From NCBI RefSeq assembly GCF_001020985.1, contig NZ_CP011542.1, forward strand, positions 1,922,001 to 1,986,000: a stretch of 64,000 nt of DNA, read 5' to 3'. The notes beneath the pieces were generated by a model that ran no database searches, was not told where the DNA came from, and saw nothing but the letters and a program-made list of their open reading frames with translations. The DNA is from Corynebacterium mustelae (GTDB lineage: Bacteria > Actinomycetota > Actinomycetes > Mycobacteriales > Mycobacteriaceae). The position numbers were made by a program, and so were the translations under genes. Position 1 is the first letter of the stretch; every line of letters begins with the position of its first letter. Below, one piece after another: positions 29,487 through 38,179 of the stretch.

Positions 29487-30737
29487 TTAACCCTTGATAC
29501 ACAAGAGTGTTTCAAGTTTCGCAACAACCTCAACCAAGTCGCTTTGGTAGTCGATAACTCGATCCAGGTTTTTATACGCACCTGGGATTTCATCCAAAAC
29601 CCCACGATCTTTACGGCACTCAACACCTGCAGTTTGCTCCAGCAAATCATCCATGCTGAACGTCTGCCTTGCCTCCGACCTACTCATCACCCGCCCCGCT
29701 CCATGAGAGGCGGAACAGTATGCCGCGTCGTTTCCCAGCCCGCGCACAATATAGGCACCAGTTCCCATGGAACCCGGGATAATTCCCAGTTCGCCGTGCC
29801 GGGCGCTAATCGCCCCTTTTCTTGTTATCACCAGCTCCAAGTCGTCGAAACGCTCTTCGCTTACATAGTTATGATGGCAATTTATGGCTTCACTGCAGCT
29901 AAAACCCGGAAGAAAAACGCGGAGTTGCTCAATAATTGATGCCATCATTACTTCACGGCTAAAAGCAGCGTAGTCCTGCGCCCAATAAAGGTCATGCATA
30001 TAATCGTTCCACTCTTGAAATTCGTGGCCTGTTTCGTCTCGGTGCAGGAAAACTGCCAAATTGTGGTCTGGTAAGTCACTATTCCATTCCAGTCTGCGTG
30101 CCCGGCTTATGTGCTGTTCAGCTAATGCCTTTCCAATACCTCTAGAGCCCGAATGCAGCATTAGCCACAGTGCCCCATCGCCATCAGCACACAACTCGAT
30201 AAAGTGATTACCACCGCCAAGGGTGCCACACTGACGCACGCTAGTTTTTTCCAAAGACGACACATCAACTCGCAGTTGATTGAAGCGGGAATATAACTTT
30301 TTTAAATCTCGACGAAAGAACCCGTCAGTTTTAAAAATTTCAGCCTTGGTTTTATGTTTTGCAAACCCAACAGGAACAACCGATTCCCATGCCATCCTGA
30401 TATCTGCAAGATCAGCCGGGAGATCGGCTATGGTTGAACTCAATTTCACTGCAATCATTCCGCAACCAATGTCTACGCCAACCGCAGCCGGGGATACTGC
30501 TTGTCGCATTGCAATCACACTTCCAACCGTGACGGAATTGCCAGAATGAACATCCGGCATTATTGCTATCCCATGCATGTTCGGCAATGCAGCAACATTA
30601 CGAATTTGTCTTTGAGCGGAATAATCAATTTCTGATAGTGGTGACCATAATCTCACTGGTACACTGGCACCCGGTAAGGCTTCCGGCAACCCATATTTAT
30701 TAGAGAAAAGATGGTTTTGATGGGACTTAATGTCCAT
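29487..30737 (-). CDS. rtcB: RNA-splicing ligase RtcB
   Basis: 416 residues from ATG 30737, which has GGAG seven bases upstream; a TTG four codons earlier is less likely. GTP- and Mn-dependent RtcB joins 2',3'-cyclic phosphate and 5'-OH RNA ends. Motifs: PDVHSG, GVDIGCGMIAVKL, GGGNHFIEL, SGSRGIGKAL, CHHNYV, and SHGAGRVMSR containing the His that becomes guanylylated. No archease or RtcR gene is adjacent. The gene has its own promoter and a structured leader (30777-30875). Confidence 0.93.
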   Translation of the reverse strand: MDIKSHQNHLFSNKYGLPEALPGASVPVRLWSPLSEIDYSAQRQIRNVAALPNMHGIAIMPDVHSGNSVTVGSVIAMRQAVSPAAVGVDIGCGMIAVKLSSTIADLPADLADIRMAWESVVPVGFAKHKTKAEIFKTDGFFRRDLKKLYSRFNQLRVDVSSLEKTSVRQCGTLGGGNHFIELCADGDGALWLMLHSGSRGIGKALAEQHISRARRLEWNSDLPDHNLAVFLHRDETGHEFQEWNDYMHDLYWAQDYAAFSREVMMASIIEQLRVFLPGFSCSEAINCHHNYVSEERFDDLELVITRKGAISARHGELGIIPGSMGTGAYIVRGLGNDAAYCSASHGAGRVMSRSEARQTFSMDDLLEQTAGVECRKDRGVLDEIPGAYKNLDRVIDYQSDLVEVVAKLETLLCIKG

Positions 30738-30776
30738 AAGAAACTCCAAAGGTAACGAGAAAATACTGGCGCTTGA

Positions 30777-30875
30777 TTAACCGGTAGCGAACGTGTGCCG
30801 CTGTCGTTTCCGAACGAAGGGCAAGCCTTAAAACCGGTGTTGTATCAACACACCAGTGATTTAACTACCGATTAA
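30777..30875 (-). ncRNA. Structured RNA element in the rtcB leader, possibly Y-RNA/tRNA-like
   Basis: Read on the minus strand, an 11-bp stem (30875-30865 with 30787-30777, one G-U pair) closes two further stem-loops. Stem 2 pairs 30864-30860 with 30832-30828, 30857-30851 with 30839-30833, and 30848-30846 with 30842-30840. Stem 3 pairs 30823-30820 with 30799-30796 and 30817-30813 with 30808-30804 around a CGGA loop. The closing helix with two arms recalls YrlA-type bacterial Y RNAs, which are linked to Rsr and RNA-repair loci; that identity is inference. It lies 39 bases upstream of the rtcB ATG and about 35 bases downstream of the expected transcription start. Confidence 0.55.
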
Positions 30876-30916
30876 AAAATGCCGTATTACACAATCTCTC
30901 CTTTGGCTCTGTGCCA

Positions 30917-30945
30917 GATTAACCGCGCCGAGCTACCAAAGTCAA
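30917..30945 (-). promoter_or_regulatory. Candidate promoter of the rtcB leader RNA
   Basis: On the minus strand, TTGACT (30945-30940), a 17-base spacer and TTAATC (30922-30917) form a good housekeeping-type promoter. Transcription would start near 30910, upstream of the structured element and rtcB. Confidence 0.5.
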
Positions 30946-31036
30946 CCGTGTGACAAAAGCGATCCGGGCGTCGAAAAGCACAGCTAGCAGGCAACATCCC
31001 AAGCGGGGCCTACCAGCTTCACAATACGAATTCTTT

Positions 31037-32323
31037 TTAAAACTTAGCGTTTTTACCTTCACCGCTGGCCACGTAAAGCTTCTTTAGAATCGGGTAACCG
31101 ATAATGATGCCAACCGAACCCCATGCAATTCCTTCTAATTGCACTCCGAACACGGTAAGCGTCAAGTTGCCAATTCCAGCAATGAGCGCCACTGCGGCAG
31201 CGGTTAAGTTTACCGGGTTATTAAAGTTCACGTTGTTGTCTTGCCAGATTCGAACACCAAGCATGCCGATCAGACCATAGAGAACCATCGCAGCACCACC
31301 TAATACTCCGACTGGAATTGTGAAGATCAACGCTCCAAACTTCGGAATGAATGCGAGAATCACCGCAGTCGCCGCAGCTACCCAGTAGGCAGCCGTAGAA
31401 TACACACGGGTGGCTGCCATTACACCAATATTTTCTGCATACGTAGTAGTGCCCGAACCGCCGAAACCACCGGCCAAGGTAGTTCCTAAACCGTCTGCAA
31501 TAAGCGCGTCACCTGCGAGATCATCGAGATCTTTGCCAGTCATCTCGGATACTGCCTTGACGTGTCCTACGTTTTCTGCAATAAGAACTACAACCACCGG
31601 TAACGTGATAAGCACCGCTGAAACAGTGAATTCTGGCGTGTGGAATTCCGGAACACCGATCCATTTCGCTGTAGCAACCGTCTCTGCGGCGTCTTCAGAG
31701 AGGTTCCCAGTCACTGCAGCAAAAATCCATCCAACAATCACCCCGAGCAAAATGCCTAGCCGGGCAAGCATTCCGCGACCTGCCACGGTAAATAGGACAA
31801 TCGCGGCTAAGGTGATCGCCGCAACTAGCGGCTGACTTTGAAAATTATCAGCCGCAACTGGCGCAAGATTCAAACCAATCAATGCCACAATCGCGCCAGT
31901 AACCGCTGGCGGCATCACTAGGTCAATTACTCGTTTACCTAGCCGTTTAACGATGAAACCGATAACTACCAGCACGAGACCGACAACTACTACGCCTCCC
32001 AGTTGAACGCCGATGCCACTGCTTTGCGACGCCAACAGTGGTGCGATGAACGCAAACGACGATCCCAAATATGAAGGTAATCTGTTCCGGGTAACCAAAA
32101 GAAAAATCATGGTTCCCAGACCGGAGAACAGTAATGTGGTGTTTACCGGAAAACCCGTTAACGTTGGCACCAGCAATGTTGCGCCAAACATGGCTATCAC
32201 ATGCTGCATACCTATTCCAATGGTGCGGGGCCAATCAAGCCGTTCATCGGGCGCAACCACAGCACCCGGTTTGATGGTTTTCCCATCACCGTGTAGGGAC
32301 CATCCCCAGGAAGCTTTACTCAC
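31037..32323 (-). CDS. uraA: Uracil permease (NCS2 family)
   Basis: A 428-residue nucleobase:cation symporter with about 14 hydrophobic segments. Family motifs include the GFGGSGTTTYAENIG segment in the middle and NLAP in the fifth helix region. It imports uracil for salvage. The order hflX-uraA on the minus strand, next to ptsH and rtcB, agrees with the C. glutamicum neighbourhood as I recall it. I see no pyrimidine-responsive attenuator in the 79-base leader. Confidence 0.9.
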   Translation of the reverse strand: MSKASWGWSLHGDGKTIKPGAVVAPDERLDWPRTIGIGMQHVIAMFGATLLVPTLTGFPVNTTLLFSGLGTMIFLLVTRNRLPSYLGSSFAFIAPLLASQSSGIGVQLGGVVVVGLVLVVIGFIVKRLGKRVIDLVMPPAVTGAIVALIGLNLAPVAADNFQSQPLVAAITLAAIVLFTVAGRGMLARLGILLGVIVGWIFAAVTGNLSEDAAETVATAKWIGVPEFHTPEFTVSAVLITLPVVVVLIAENVGHVKAVSEMTGKDLDDLAGDALIADGLGTTLAGGFGGSGTTTYAENIGVMAATRVYSTAAYWVAAATAVILAFIPKFGALIFTIPVGVLGGAAMVLYGLIGMLGVRIWQDNNVNFNNPVNLTAAAVALIAGIGNLTLTVFGVQLEGIAWGSVGIIIGYPILKKLYVASGEGKNAKF

Positions 32324-32402
32324 GAAGCTTTATTATTTCTTGCCCTAGGACAAATGTTCAAGTTGATTGACACCCCTCCAAAACGAACCTCCGAAAGTGG
32401 TG

Positions 32403-33995
32403 TTAGTTTTCACCAACAACAAACTCCTTTAGTTCCTCCGCTAATGCGTGCGGCAACCGCACCTCTATCACTGTGCCCTCTGGCAAATAGTCTTCTCGCA
32501 ATACCGTACCGTTTCTGTGCAATCGCGATACGATTTCACCGCGTGCAAAAGGAATTAATAATTCAACATGCGCGTCTTTAGAATTAAGGAAAAGCTCAAT
32601 GCGCGCCTCAAGTTCCGCGATCCCCTCACCTGTGTGCGCAGAAACAAATACTACATCTTCTAAGGCATGCCGCAATTGTGCAAGCACCAAGGGATCTGCA
32701 GCATCAATCTTATTCACAACAACGATCTCCGGTGGAGCATCAACTTTCAATTCCCGCACGATGTCAGTGATAACCCCATTTACTGCTTCAATTTGTTTCA
32801 GCGGGAATGGGTCTGAACCGTCGACTACATGGAGAACAAGATCTGCCTCCACAACCTCCTCTAGCGTGGACCTGAAAGCTTCCACCAATTGAGTGGGCAA
32901 ATGGCGAACAAAACCAACCGTGTCTGTAAAAACTACGGAACGACCGTCAGCGAGTTCCGCACGTCGGGTAGTTGGATCCAACGTTGCAAATAGTGCGTCC
33001 TCCACCAATACACCCGCACCTGTAAGAGCATTGATTAACGACGATTTACCGGCATTCGTATATCCGGCAATCGCGATTTGCGGAATTGTAGAAGACTTTC
33101 GCTGAGCCCGTTTTACATCACGGGCTGTTTTCATTCCCGCAATTTCTTTTCGCAGTTTCGCCATGTCACTGCGTAATCTCCGTCGATCGGCTTCAATTTT
33201 GGTTTCACCGGGACCACGTAATCCTACACCGCCATTGGAACCAGCACGTCCGCCTGCCTGACGGGACAAAGCACTACCCCAACCTCGAACCCGCGTAATC
33301 AGATATTCCATCTGGGCAAGGGAAACCTGCGCTTTTCCTTCTTTGCTTTTCGCATGTTGGGCAAAGATATCCAAAATAAGCATCGTGCGGTCGATAACTT
33401 TGACGTCAAGTGCCTTCTCCAACGCTATCATCTGTCCTGGTGAAAGCTCGCCGTCACAAATTACTGTATCAACCGAGGTTGCAGCAACGATCTCTCTTAG
33501 CTCTTGCACTTTACCCGAGCCAATGTATGTTCCCGGATCCGGGCGATCACGTCGCTGGTAAAACATCTCGACAACCTCTGAGCCTGCGGTTTCTGCAAGA
33601 GCGGCTAATTCTTGCATATTCGCATCAATTTCAGCAGTTGTACCTTCGGTCCACACCCCAACCAAAATGACCCGTTCCAACCGCAACTTGCGATATTCAA
33701 CGTCGTAACCATCGTCTTGGTCCGTAGCATAAGATCTTCCGCGCGAAAGGCTACGTAAACTTGAGCGATCCTCTAGATCTAACTCACCCACCGTTGGTTG
33801 CGCTTCCGCACTAACACCAACACTGAAGTATGGTTCTGTAACAGGCTGCGGTTGTGGCACTGAAACCGGTTCGAGTCCACTTTCAGATTCTTGTTGGTCG
33901 GCACCGACAATGGCTGTCGTCCCACGAAAAGCTCGCTTCAGTATTGTTTCGGTAGAATTTTCGGTTTTCTTCTTATCATTCATATGTGTAGTCAT
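32403..33995 (-). CDS. hflX: Ribosome-associated GTPase HflX
   Basis: 530 residues from ATG 33995 (MTTHMNDKKK); a further 36 codons upstream are open but not supported. The N-terminal HflX domain includes GTYIGSGKVQEL and the glycine-rich GSALSRQAGGRAGSNGG; the G domain has GYTNAGKSS, DTVGF and NKIDA. HflX splits stalled 70S ribosomes after stress. TAATGT lies seven bases before the ATG without a Shine-Dalgarno sequence, so the transcript may be leaderless. It lies upstream of uraA. Confidence 0.92.
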   Translation of the reverse strand: MTTHMNDKKKTENSTETILKRAFRGTTAIVGADQQESESGLEPVSVPQPQPVTEPYFSVGVSAEAQPTVGELDLEDRSSLRSLSRGRSYATDQDDGYDVEYRKLRLERVILVGVWTEGTTAEIDANMQELAALAETAGSEVVEMFYQRRDRPDPGTYIGSGKVQELREIVAATSVDTVICDGELSPGQMIALEKALDVKVIDRTMLILDIFAQHAKSKEGKAQVSLAQMEYLITRVRGWGSALSRQAGGRAGSNGGVGLRGPGETKIEADRRRLRSDMAKLRKEIAGMKTARDVKRAQRKSSTIPQIAIAGYTNAGKSSLINALTGAGVLVEDALFATLDPTTRRAELADGRSVVFTDTVGFVRHLPTQLVEAFRSTLEEVVEADLVLHVVDGSDPFPLKQIEAVNGVITDIVRELKVDAPPEIVVVNKIDAADPLVLAQLRHALEDVVFVSAHTGEGIAELEARIELFLNSKDAHVELLIPFARGEIVSRLHRNGTVLREDYLPEGTVIEVRLPHALAEELKEFVVGEN

Positions 33996-34328
33996 CGTTA
34001 CTACATTATTCTTCCATGCAACCTGTAATACAGCCAATACCTGGTTATGTCTTAAAGACAATCTCCCGTTGTTAAGCAATTGTCCCAGTCGAAAAAGTAC
34101 CATTTAGCTTTTTATTCTCACCCCTTTGAGCACTTCCGTGCTGACTAGAAAACAAATCGAGCGGAAATCCATAGCTTATCCCGAAGACGGTTAGTGCTCA
34201 TGTTTATTAGAGCCTAAGAATTTACACTGATATCAAAATTGCTCCTAAGCAGGTGCTGAAATAGTGTTATAAATCTGCAACCGCCACAATGAGTGTTTAT
34301 TCGTCAATTAGTCGTAAAATACTTCCCT
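33996..34328. other. Divergent region between hflX and the Cys-tailed protein gene
   Basis: 333 bases without a gene. It contains two short promoter-like -10 elements placed to give leaderless mRNAs: TAATGT before hflX on the minus strand and TAAAAT (34315-34320) nine bases before ATG 34329. No inverted repeat of note. Confidence 0.5.
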
Positions 34329-35087
34329 ATGGGTAAAGATCTTTTCGCAATGGGTATGAAGTATGACAAGTGGCAGGATGCCGTTGAAGCAGCCATTTCG
34401 ACCAATCGACTATCCGTTATCGGAGAACCAAGGGGCGGCCAACTGGTCCAATACTCAGATCCATCTGGCGCTCAGATCAATATCTTGACTGTGGAACCAT
34501 TCGCCACCTTCGCAGGCTTTGAGGCTCAAGCACAAAGTTTTGCCCATGTGTCAATGATTAACGACGTCCTCGCACTTTGTGAAATCGTTGATTATAACGG
34601 TCAGCTAGTAACAACTTTGACTTGTAATCTTTCACAGGGACCACTCATTGCTGAGCATCCTGAACAACGATGGCAACAAGTTGGTATTACAGCCTTATTA
34701 GATAATGAAGGCCTACGTCTTTTTTCGAGTGTCGACGAATATAAAGCGGAAACTGACCAAGAAGTCGGCTCCGTGGTTTCTGAAGGAGCTCAAACCATAA
34801 CAACAAGCAGTGGCATGGTTACGCCAACCGCAGCTGCAGATATATCTGTTCGCGTATTAGAAGCAGAATATCGACACAATGAATTGACTGGACAACGATT
34901 CATTCATGCTACTGTCGATGGATCTTTCGCGTTGGATGTATGCATTCCAGACACAATCGAACTACCAGAGAAAAACAGCGTGCTAACAGGAAAAGCCACC
35001 ATGGTCGGCTCGATCATTGCACCACAAGGCTGCGGTGATGGCTCCGGCGGATGCGGCTCCGGCGGCTGTGGTTGTGGTGGGCATTAA
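34329..35087 (+). CDS. Hypothetical protein with Cys/Gly-rich metal-binding-like tail
   Basis: 252 residues from ATG 34329 (MGKDLFAMG). There is no signal peptide or membrane helix. The body looks like a mixed alpha/beta soluble protein; the last 20 residues are dominated by Gly and Cys with five Cys (GCGDGSGG then CGSGGCGCGGH), suggesting metal or cluster binding. A similar but shorter Cys tail ends MiaB in this window. TAAAAT just upstream and no ribosome site suggest a leaderless transcript. I do not recognise a named family. Confidence 0.75.
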   Translation: MGKDLFAMGMKYDKWQDAVEAAISTNRLSVIGEPRGGQLVQYSDPSGAQINILTVEPFATFAGFEAQAQSFAHVSMINDVLALCEIVDYNGQLVTTLTCNLSQGPLIAEHPEQRWQQVGITALLDNEGLRLFSSVDEYKAETDQEVGSVVSEGAQTITTSSGMVTPTAAADISVRVLEAEYRHNELTGQRFIHATVDGSFALDVCIPDTIELPEKNSVLTGKATMVGSIIAPQGCGDGSGGCGSGGCGCGGH

Positions 35088-35115
35088 AATGCTAGTGCGA
35101 GAGGGTGATGTCATC

Positions 35116-35646
35116 ATGAAAGAACTAGATGCAATTGACGATCAAAGCCCGCAACCTAAATGGCCTTGGTTTGTCATCATCGGTGCCTGCATTTTGCTAA
35201 CGTACTTGCTTAAGTACGAGGGGATGGCACTGTCTGCTGTCATCTTAGTTGCCGCTTTCTTTGTCTCCCGGTACCAGCCTAATTCTCTGGAAACCGAGGC
35301 GTTGAAGTCTTCTATCGCGTTGTCTCGCGAGGATATTGAGGACGTACTTGCGAAATACGATGATTTTCTTTCCAGTACAGACGCAGATGCAATCGCAGAT
35401 AGGACACTTCACCGTCCCGCGTTAGCCGATGAGGATTGCACAGACCCGGATATCTCAGCCTTTCATTTCCTTGCAGCATCATCGCGTAGGTTTGCTTCCC
35501 GAGTAAATGCTCGATTAAAGCGCAACCTTAACGTGCAACAACTGGAAGCACTTCTGGTGGTAACAGATCGCCGAGCCCTCGAATTAAAAGAGGCTTGGTT
35601 GCAAGCCAGGCGAACAGCTCACAGGTTGGGTCAGGACTATATTTAA
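35116..35646 (+). CDS. Hypothetical membrane-anchored protein
   Basis: 176 residues from ATG 35116, which has GAGGG ten bases upstream; ATG 35089, one base after the previous stop, is an alternative start. Two closely spaced hydrophobic segments (WPWFVIIGACILLTYLL and ALSAVILVAAFFV) are followed by a helical, charged C-terminal domain of about 125 residues. It probably forms an operon with the Cys-tailed gene. No family recognised. Confidence 0.7.
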   Translation: MKELDAIDDQSPQPKWPWFVIIGACILLTYLLKYEGMALSAVILVAAFFVSRYQPNSLETEALKSSIALSREDIEDVLAKYDDFLSSTDADAIADRTLHRPALADEDCTDPDISAFHFLAASSRRFASRVNARLKRNLNVQQLEALLVVTDRRALELKEAWLQARRTAHRLGQDYI

Positions 35647-36229
35647 TTCCGTTTCCAAATGGATTTCGGCTTTAACGAATATACAACCCCCAATCAAAGT
35701 TCGGGTTTATAGCACACATCAACAAAGATTAAAGAACTTTAATCTTAAGAAAGCATCAGAAATAACCCATGTTTCATACCACGAAAAACCCGATCGTTTT
35801 AAGGTTCACAAACCTTTGACGCAATCTTGGAATCAACTCACAACATAGCACTGCCAGCAAAAAGATAAACGTTACCGCATTTAACAAGTACAGTTTCACC
35901 CACTTTCAAATATGCCAACCAGCACATATTTTAAGATTCAAGTTGAGGTTTAGAGATGAAATCGCGCTCCAAAACGAATATCTTTAAGCGTGAATTTACT
36001 GTAATATCAGAAGCCGACAGTTAAGATCGCTTTAAGAAAAGCGGGTTAACATTATTATTCTGAATGGAAGACTTTGGTAATCTCATAGAGAGTTAGATTC
36101 TTATATAGGGACGTTAACGGGCCAATAATCCCCTCACAATTTCAAAACCTAAACAATAAGAATCACACCAAAACTTAGGTTCCACTCATGTAGAACCAAT
36201 GTGGAGTATCGAGAAGAGGAGAAGGAAAC
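35647..36229. other. AT-rich gene-free region upstream of the surface-protein gene
   Basis: 583 bases with no credible reading frame on either strand. One near-continuous palindrome stands out at 35725-35746 (AAGATTAAAG-AA-CTTTAATCTT). A TATATAGGG stretch near 36102 may belong to the promoter of the downstream gene. The length and AT content fit an insertion boundary or long regulatory leader. Confidence 0.5.
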
Positions 36230-38128
36230 TTGAGCAAGCGCACTCGCGCCACACGAGTTTTGGCAACAGGATTAAGCACCCTGTTGGTTACCGGTGTGCT
36301 CAGCGCTTCGCTTTCCAGCAACGCCCAACAGGAAGAGGTTGAGGTTCAAGTTGTCGGTCTTGATGTAGATGTCGCAGTCGTTCCGTTTGTTGTTGCTCCA
36401 GGTGCACCCGATTCAGTAGCGGTTGGTCCAGCAATTCCGATCGACGTTGATCCCATCGTCATTGAACCTCCCGCGCCTGCTCCGGCCCCAGCACCAGCTC
36501 CTGCGCCTGCACCCGGCCCCGCTCCGGCACCAGCGCCAACTCCAGCTCCTGCGCCATCACGCACAGCGCCTGCAAGCCCCACTCCTCCTCGTGCACCGGA
36601 GTCGGCCACGCCGACTAATGTTTTGCAGTACCCGGAACCGACTGTTCCGGCAGGGGTTGACCCCACTCCCAGTGAGCGCCCATCCAAGGAGCCCAGTGAT
36701 TCGCCAACCAGCAATAGGGATGCTGCTTCATCAACAAGCAGCAGCGCAAAAAAGGAACCAGAGCAGCTCGCCCGTGAGGAAACCATCGGAAACAATCCCG
36801 ATGCTTTCGTCTTTACCATTGATACTCGGCTAACTCCGCACAATCCGACGAGTTTTGCGCTAACTGCCTTGGGCTTCGACGATGACGAACCGAACTTCGA
36901 GGTGTTTTGTGACGTTAAAGACCCAGGTAACCGGTTCCGGCTCGAAGGAGCCAGCGGCGATGCGGTTTGTAATTACAAAAACCCTGGTAAGTATACCCTC
37001 ATGTTCAAGGGAAAATATCCGCACGTGAAACTTGGTGTTAGTGATCGCCAGGCCAGCACCGCGGGTGCTCTGGTCAGCGTCGATTCGTGGGGGATGAATG
37101 TTTGGCGCAGCATGGAAGGGATGTTCCAAAAAGCCAATAACTTGGAATTCGCTCCTGACTCCGGAACGCCAAACATGACTCAGGTCCAATCAACAGCGTA
37201 CATGTTTGAAGGTGCCACACTTTTCAACGGTGACATCTCTGGTTGGAATACCGGCAATGTCCGAGATATGTCTGGAATGTTTATGAATGCTCATGCGTTC
37301 AACAGCAATATCTCCGGTTGGGATACTTCCCGAGTTGAGTCTATGCCTAGCATGTTTCAGTCGGCGCATTCCTTCAGCGCTGATATCAGCGGGTGGAATA
37401 CCGCAAACGTCCGCAATATGAACGACATGTTCACTGATGCCAAAGCTTTTGATGTGAACCTTCGCACCTGGAACCTGGCATCAATCCAGAAACTAAATAG
37501 TATCTTTGATAACTCTGGGTTATCTCCGATCAACTATTCGTCAACACTTGATGGTTGGGTGCGCCAGCAATATTCTCCTTATGGTTTAAACATTGGTGCT
37601 GCTGGTGTGTATTGGTGCCCGCATCCGAGTTTCGATGAAACTTTGACGAAGCTTACGGAAAAAGGCTGGACGCGCAACGACGCAGGTGCTGCTGAGGAGT
37701 ATCAGGGCCCCGTTATTTCCGTTGTTAATAAAGAAGATCTGGATTCGGATAAAGATGGTCCAGTGACGATTAAGATTACGACGGATGAACCGTTGCGCGC
37801 CATCTCTCCGGAGTGGAAAGAAGTTCCCACCGAACCCAATACCTATTCTCGAGTTTTTGAGGAAGACGAGACCATCACAGTTAAAGCTTGGGATAACTAC
37901 GGGAATCCATCATTATCATTGATTACGGTTAGTGGATTCGATATCACTCCTACTTCAGTATCTGAAATTTCCACCATGTCCCCGTCCCTGCGTATAGCCA
38001 CCATGACTGCATTTATAGCGTTGTTATTATTGCTTGCGGTTTTCGGCGCGTATGTTGTTTACGATCGACGGACTGCCGGAAAAGATACTGCGTACCTGCG
38101 ACTAAAAGAAATGCAACGTAATACTTAA
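36230..38128 (+). CDS. BspA-like (DUF285 repeat) cell-surface protein
   Basis: 632 residues with a TTG start behind GAGGAGAAGGA. Signal peptide residues 1-32 (cleavage after SNA), then a spacer of alternating Pro-Ala (about 80-110) and a Ser/Pro/Thr-rich stretch. Four 25-residue DUF285 units run from residue 325 to about 424, each beginning MF and containing a (D/N)xSGW-like core. An Ig-like region (about 490-590) and a C-terminal membrane helix (AFIALLLLLAVFGAYVVY) with basic tail follow. The layout predicts a wall-spanning protein exposed by the Pro-rich stalk; binding or adhesion is inferred. It is the least conserved large gene of the window. Confidence 0.85.
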   Translation: MSKRTRATRVLATGLSTLLVTGVLSASLSSNAQQEEVEVQVVGLDVDVAVVPFVVAPGAPDSVAVGPAIPIDVDPIVIEPPAPAPAPAPAPAPAPGPAPAPAPTPAPAPSRTAPASPTPPRAPESATPTNVLQYPEPTVPAGVDPTPSERPSKEPSDSPTSNRDAASSTSSSAKKEPEQLAREETIGNNPDAFVFTIDTRLTPHNPTSFALTALGFDDDEPNFEVFCDVKDPGNRFRLEGASGDAVCNYKNPGKYTLMFKGKYPHVKLGVSDRQASTAGALVSVDSWGMNVWRSMEGMFQKANNLEFAPDSGTPNMTQVQSTAYMFEGATLFNGDISGWNTGNVRDMSGMFMNAHAFNSNISGWDTSRVESMPSMFQSAHSFSADISGWNTANVRNMNDMFTDAKAFDVNLRTWNLASIQKLNSIFDNSGLSPINYSSTLDGWVRQQYSPYGLNIGAAGVYWCPHPSFDETLTKLTEKGWTRNDAGAAEEYQGPVISVVNKEDLDSDKDGPVTIKITTDEPLRAISPEWKEVPTEPNTYSRVFEEDETITVKAWDNYGNPSLSLITVSGFDITPTSVSEISTMSPSLRIATMTAFIALLLLLAVFGAYVVYDRRTAGKDTAYLRLKEMQRNT

Positions 38129-38130
38129 GC

Positions 38131-38176
38131 AAGAATATTTGCCCTGCTTCAAACAAAGAGCAGGGCAAATATTCTT
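38131..38176. terminator. Bidirectional terminator between the surface-protein gene and dapF
   Basis: A perfect 18-bp stem AAGAATATTTGCCCTGCT / AGCAGGGCAAATATTCTT with a 10-base loop, between two convergent genes, starting three bases after the first stop. Confidence 0.9.
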
Positions 38177-38179
38177 CGA

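Noticed and set aside
36460..36560. GC-rich Pro-Ala codon repetition that could be taken as a direct-repeat array
   Set aside because: It is low-complexity coding for the Pro-Ala stalk of the surface protein, with irregular units and no spacers, so not CRISPR or a mobile element.
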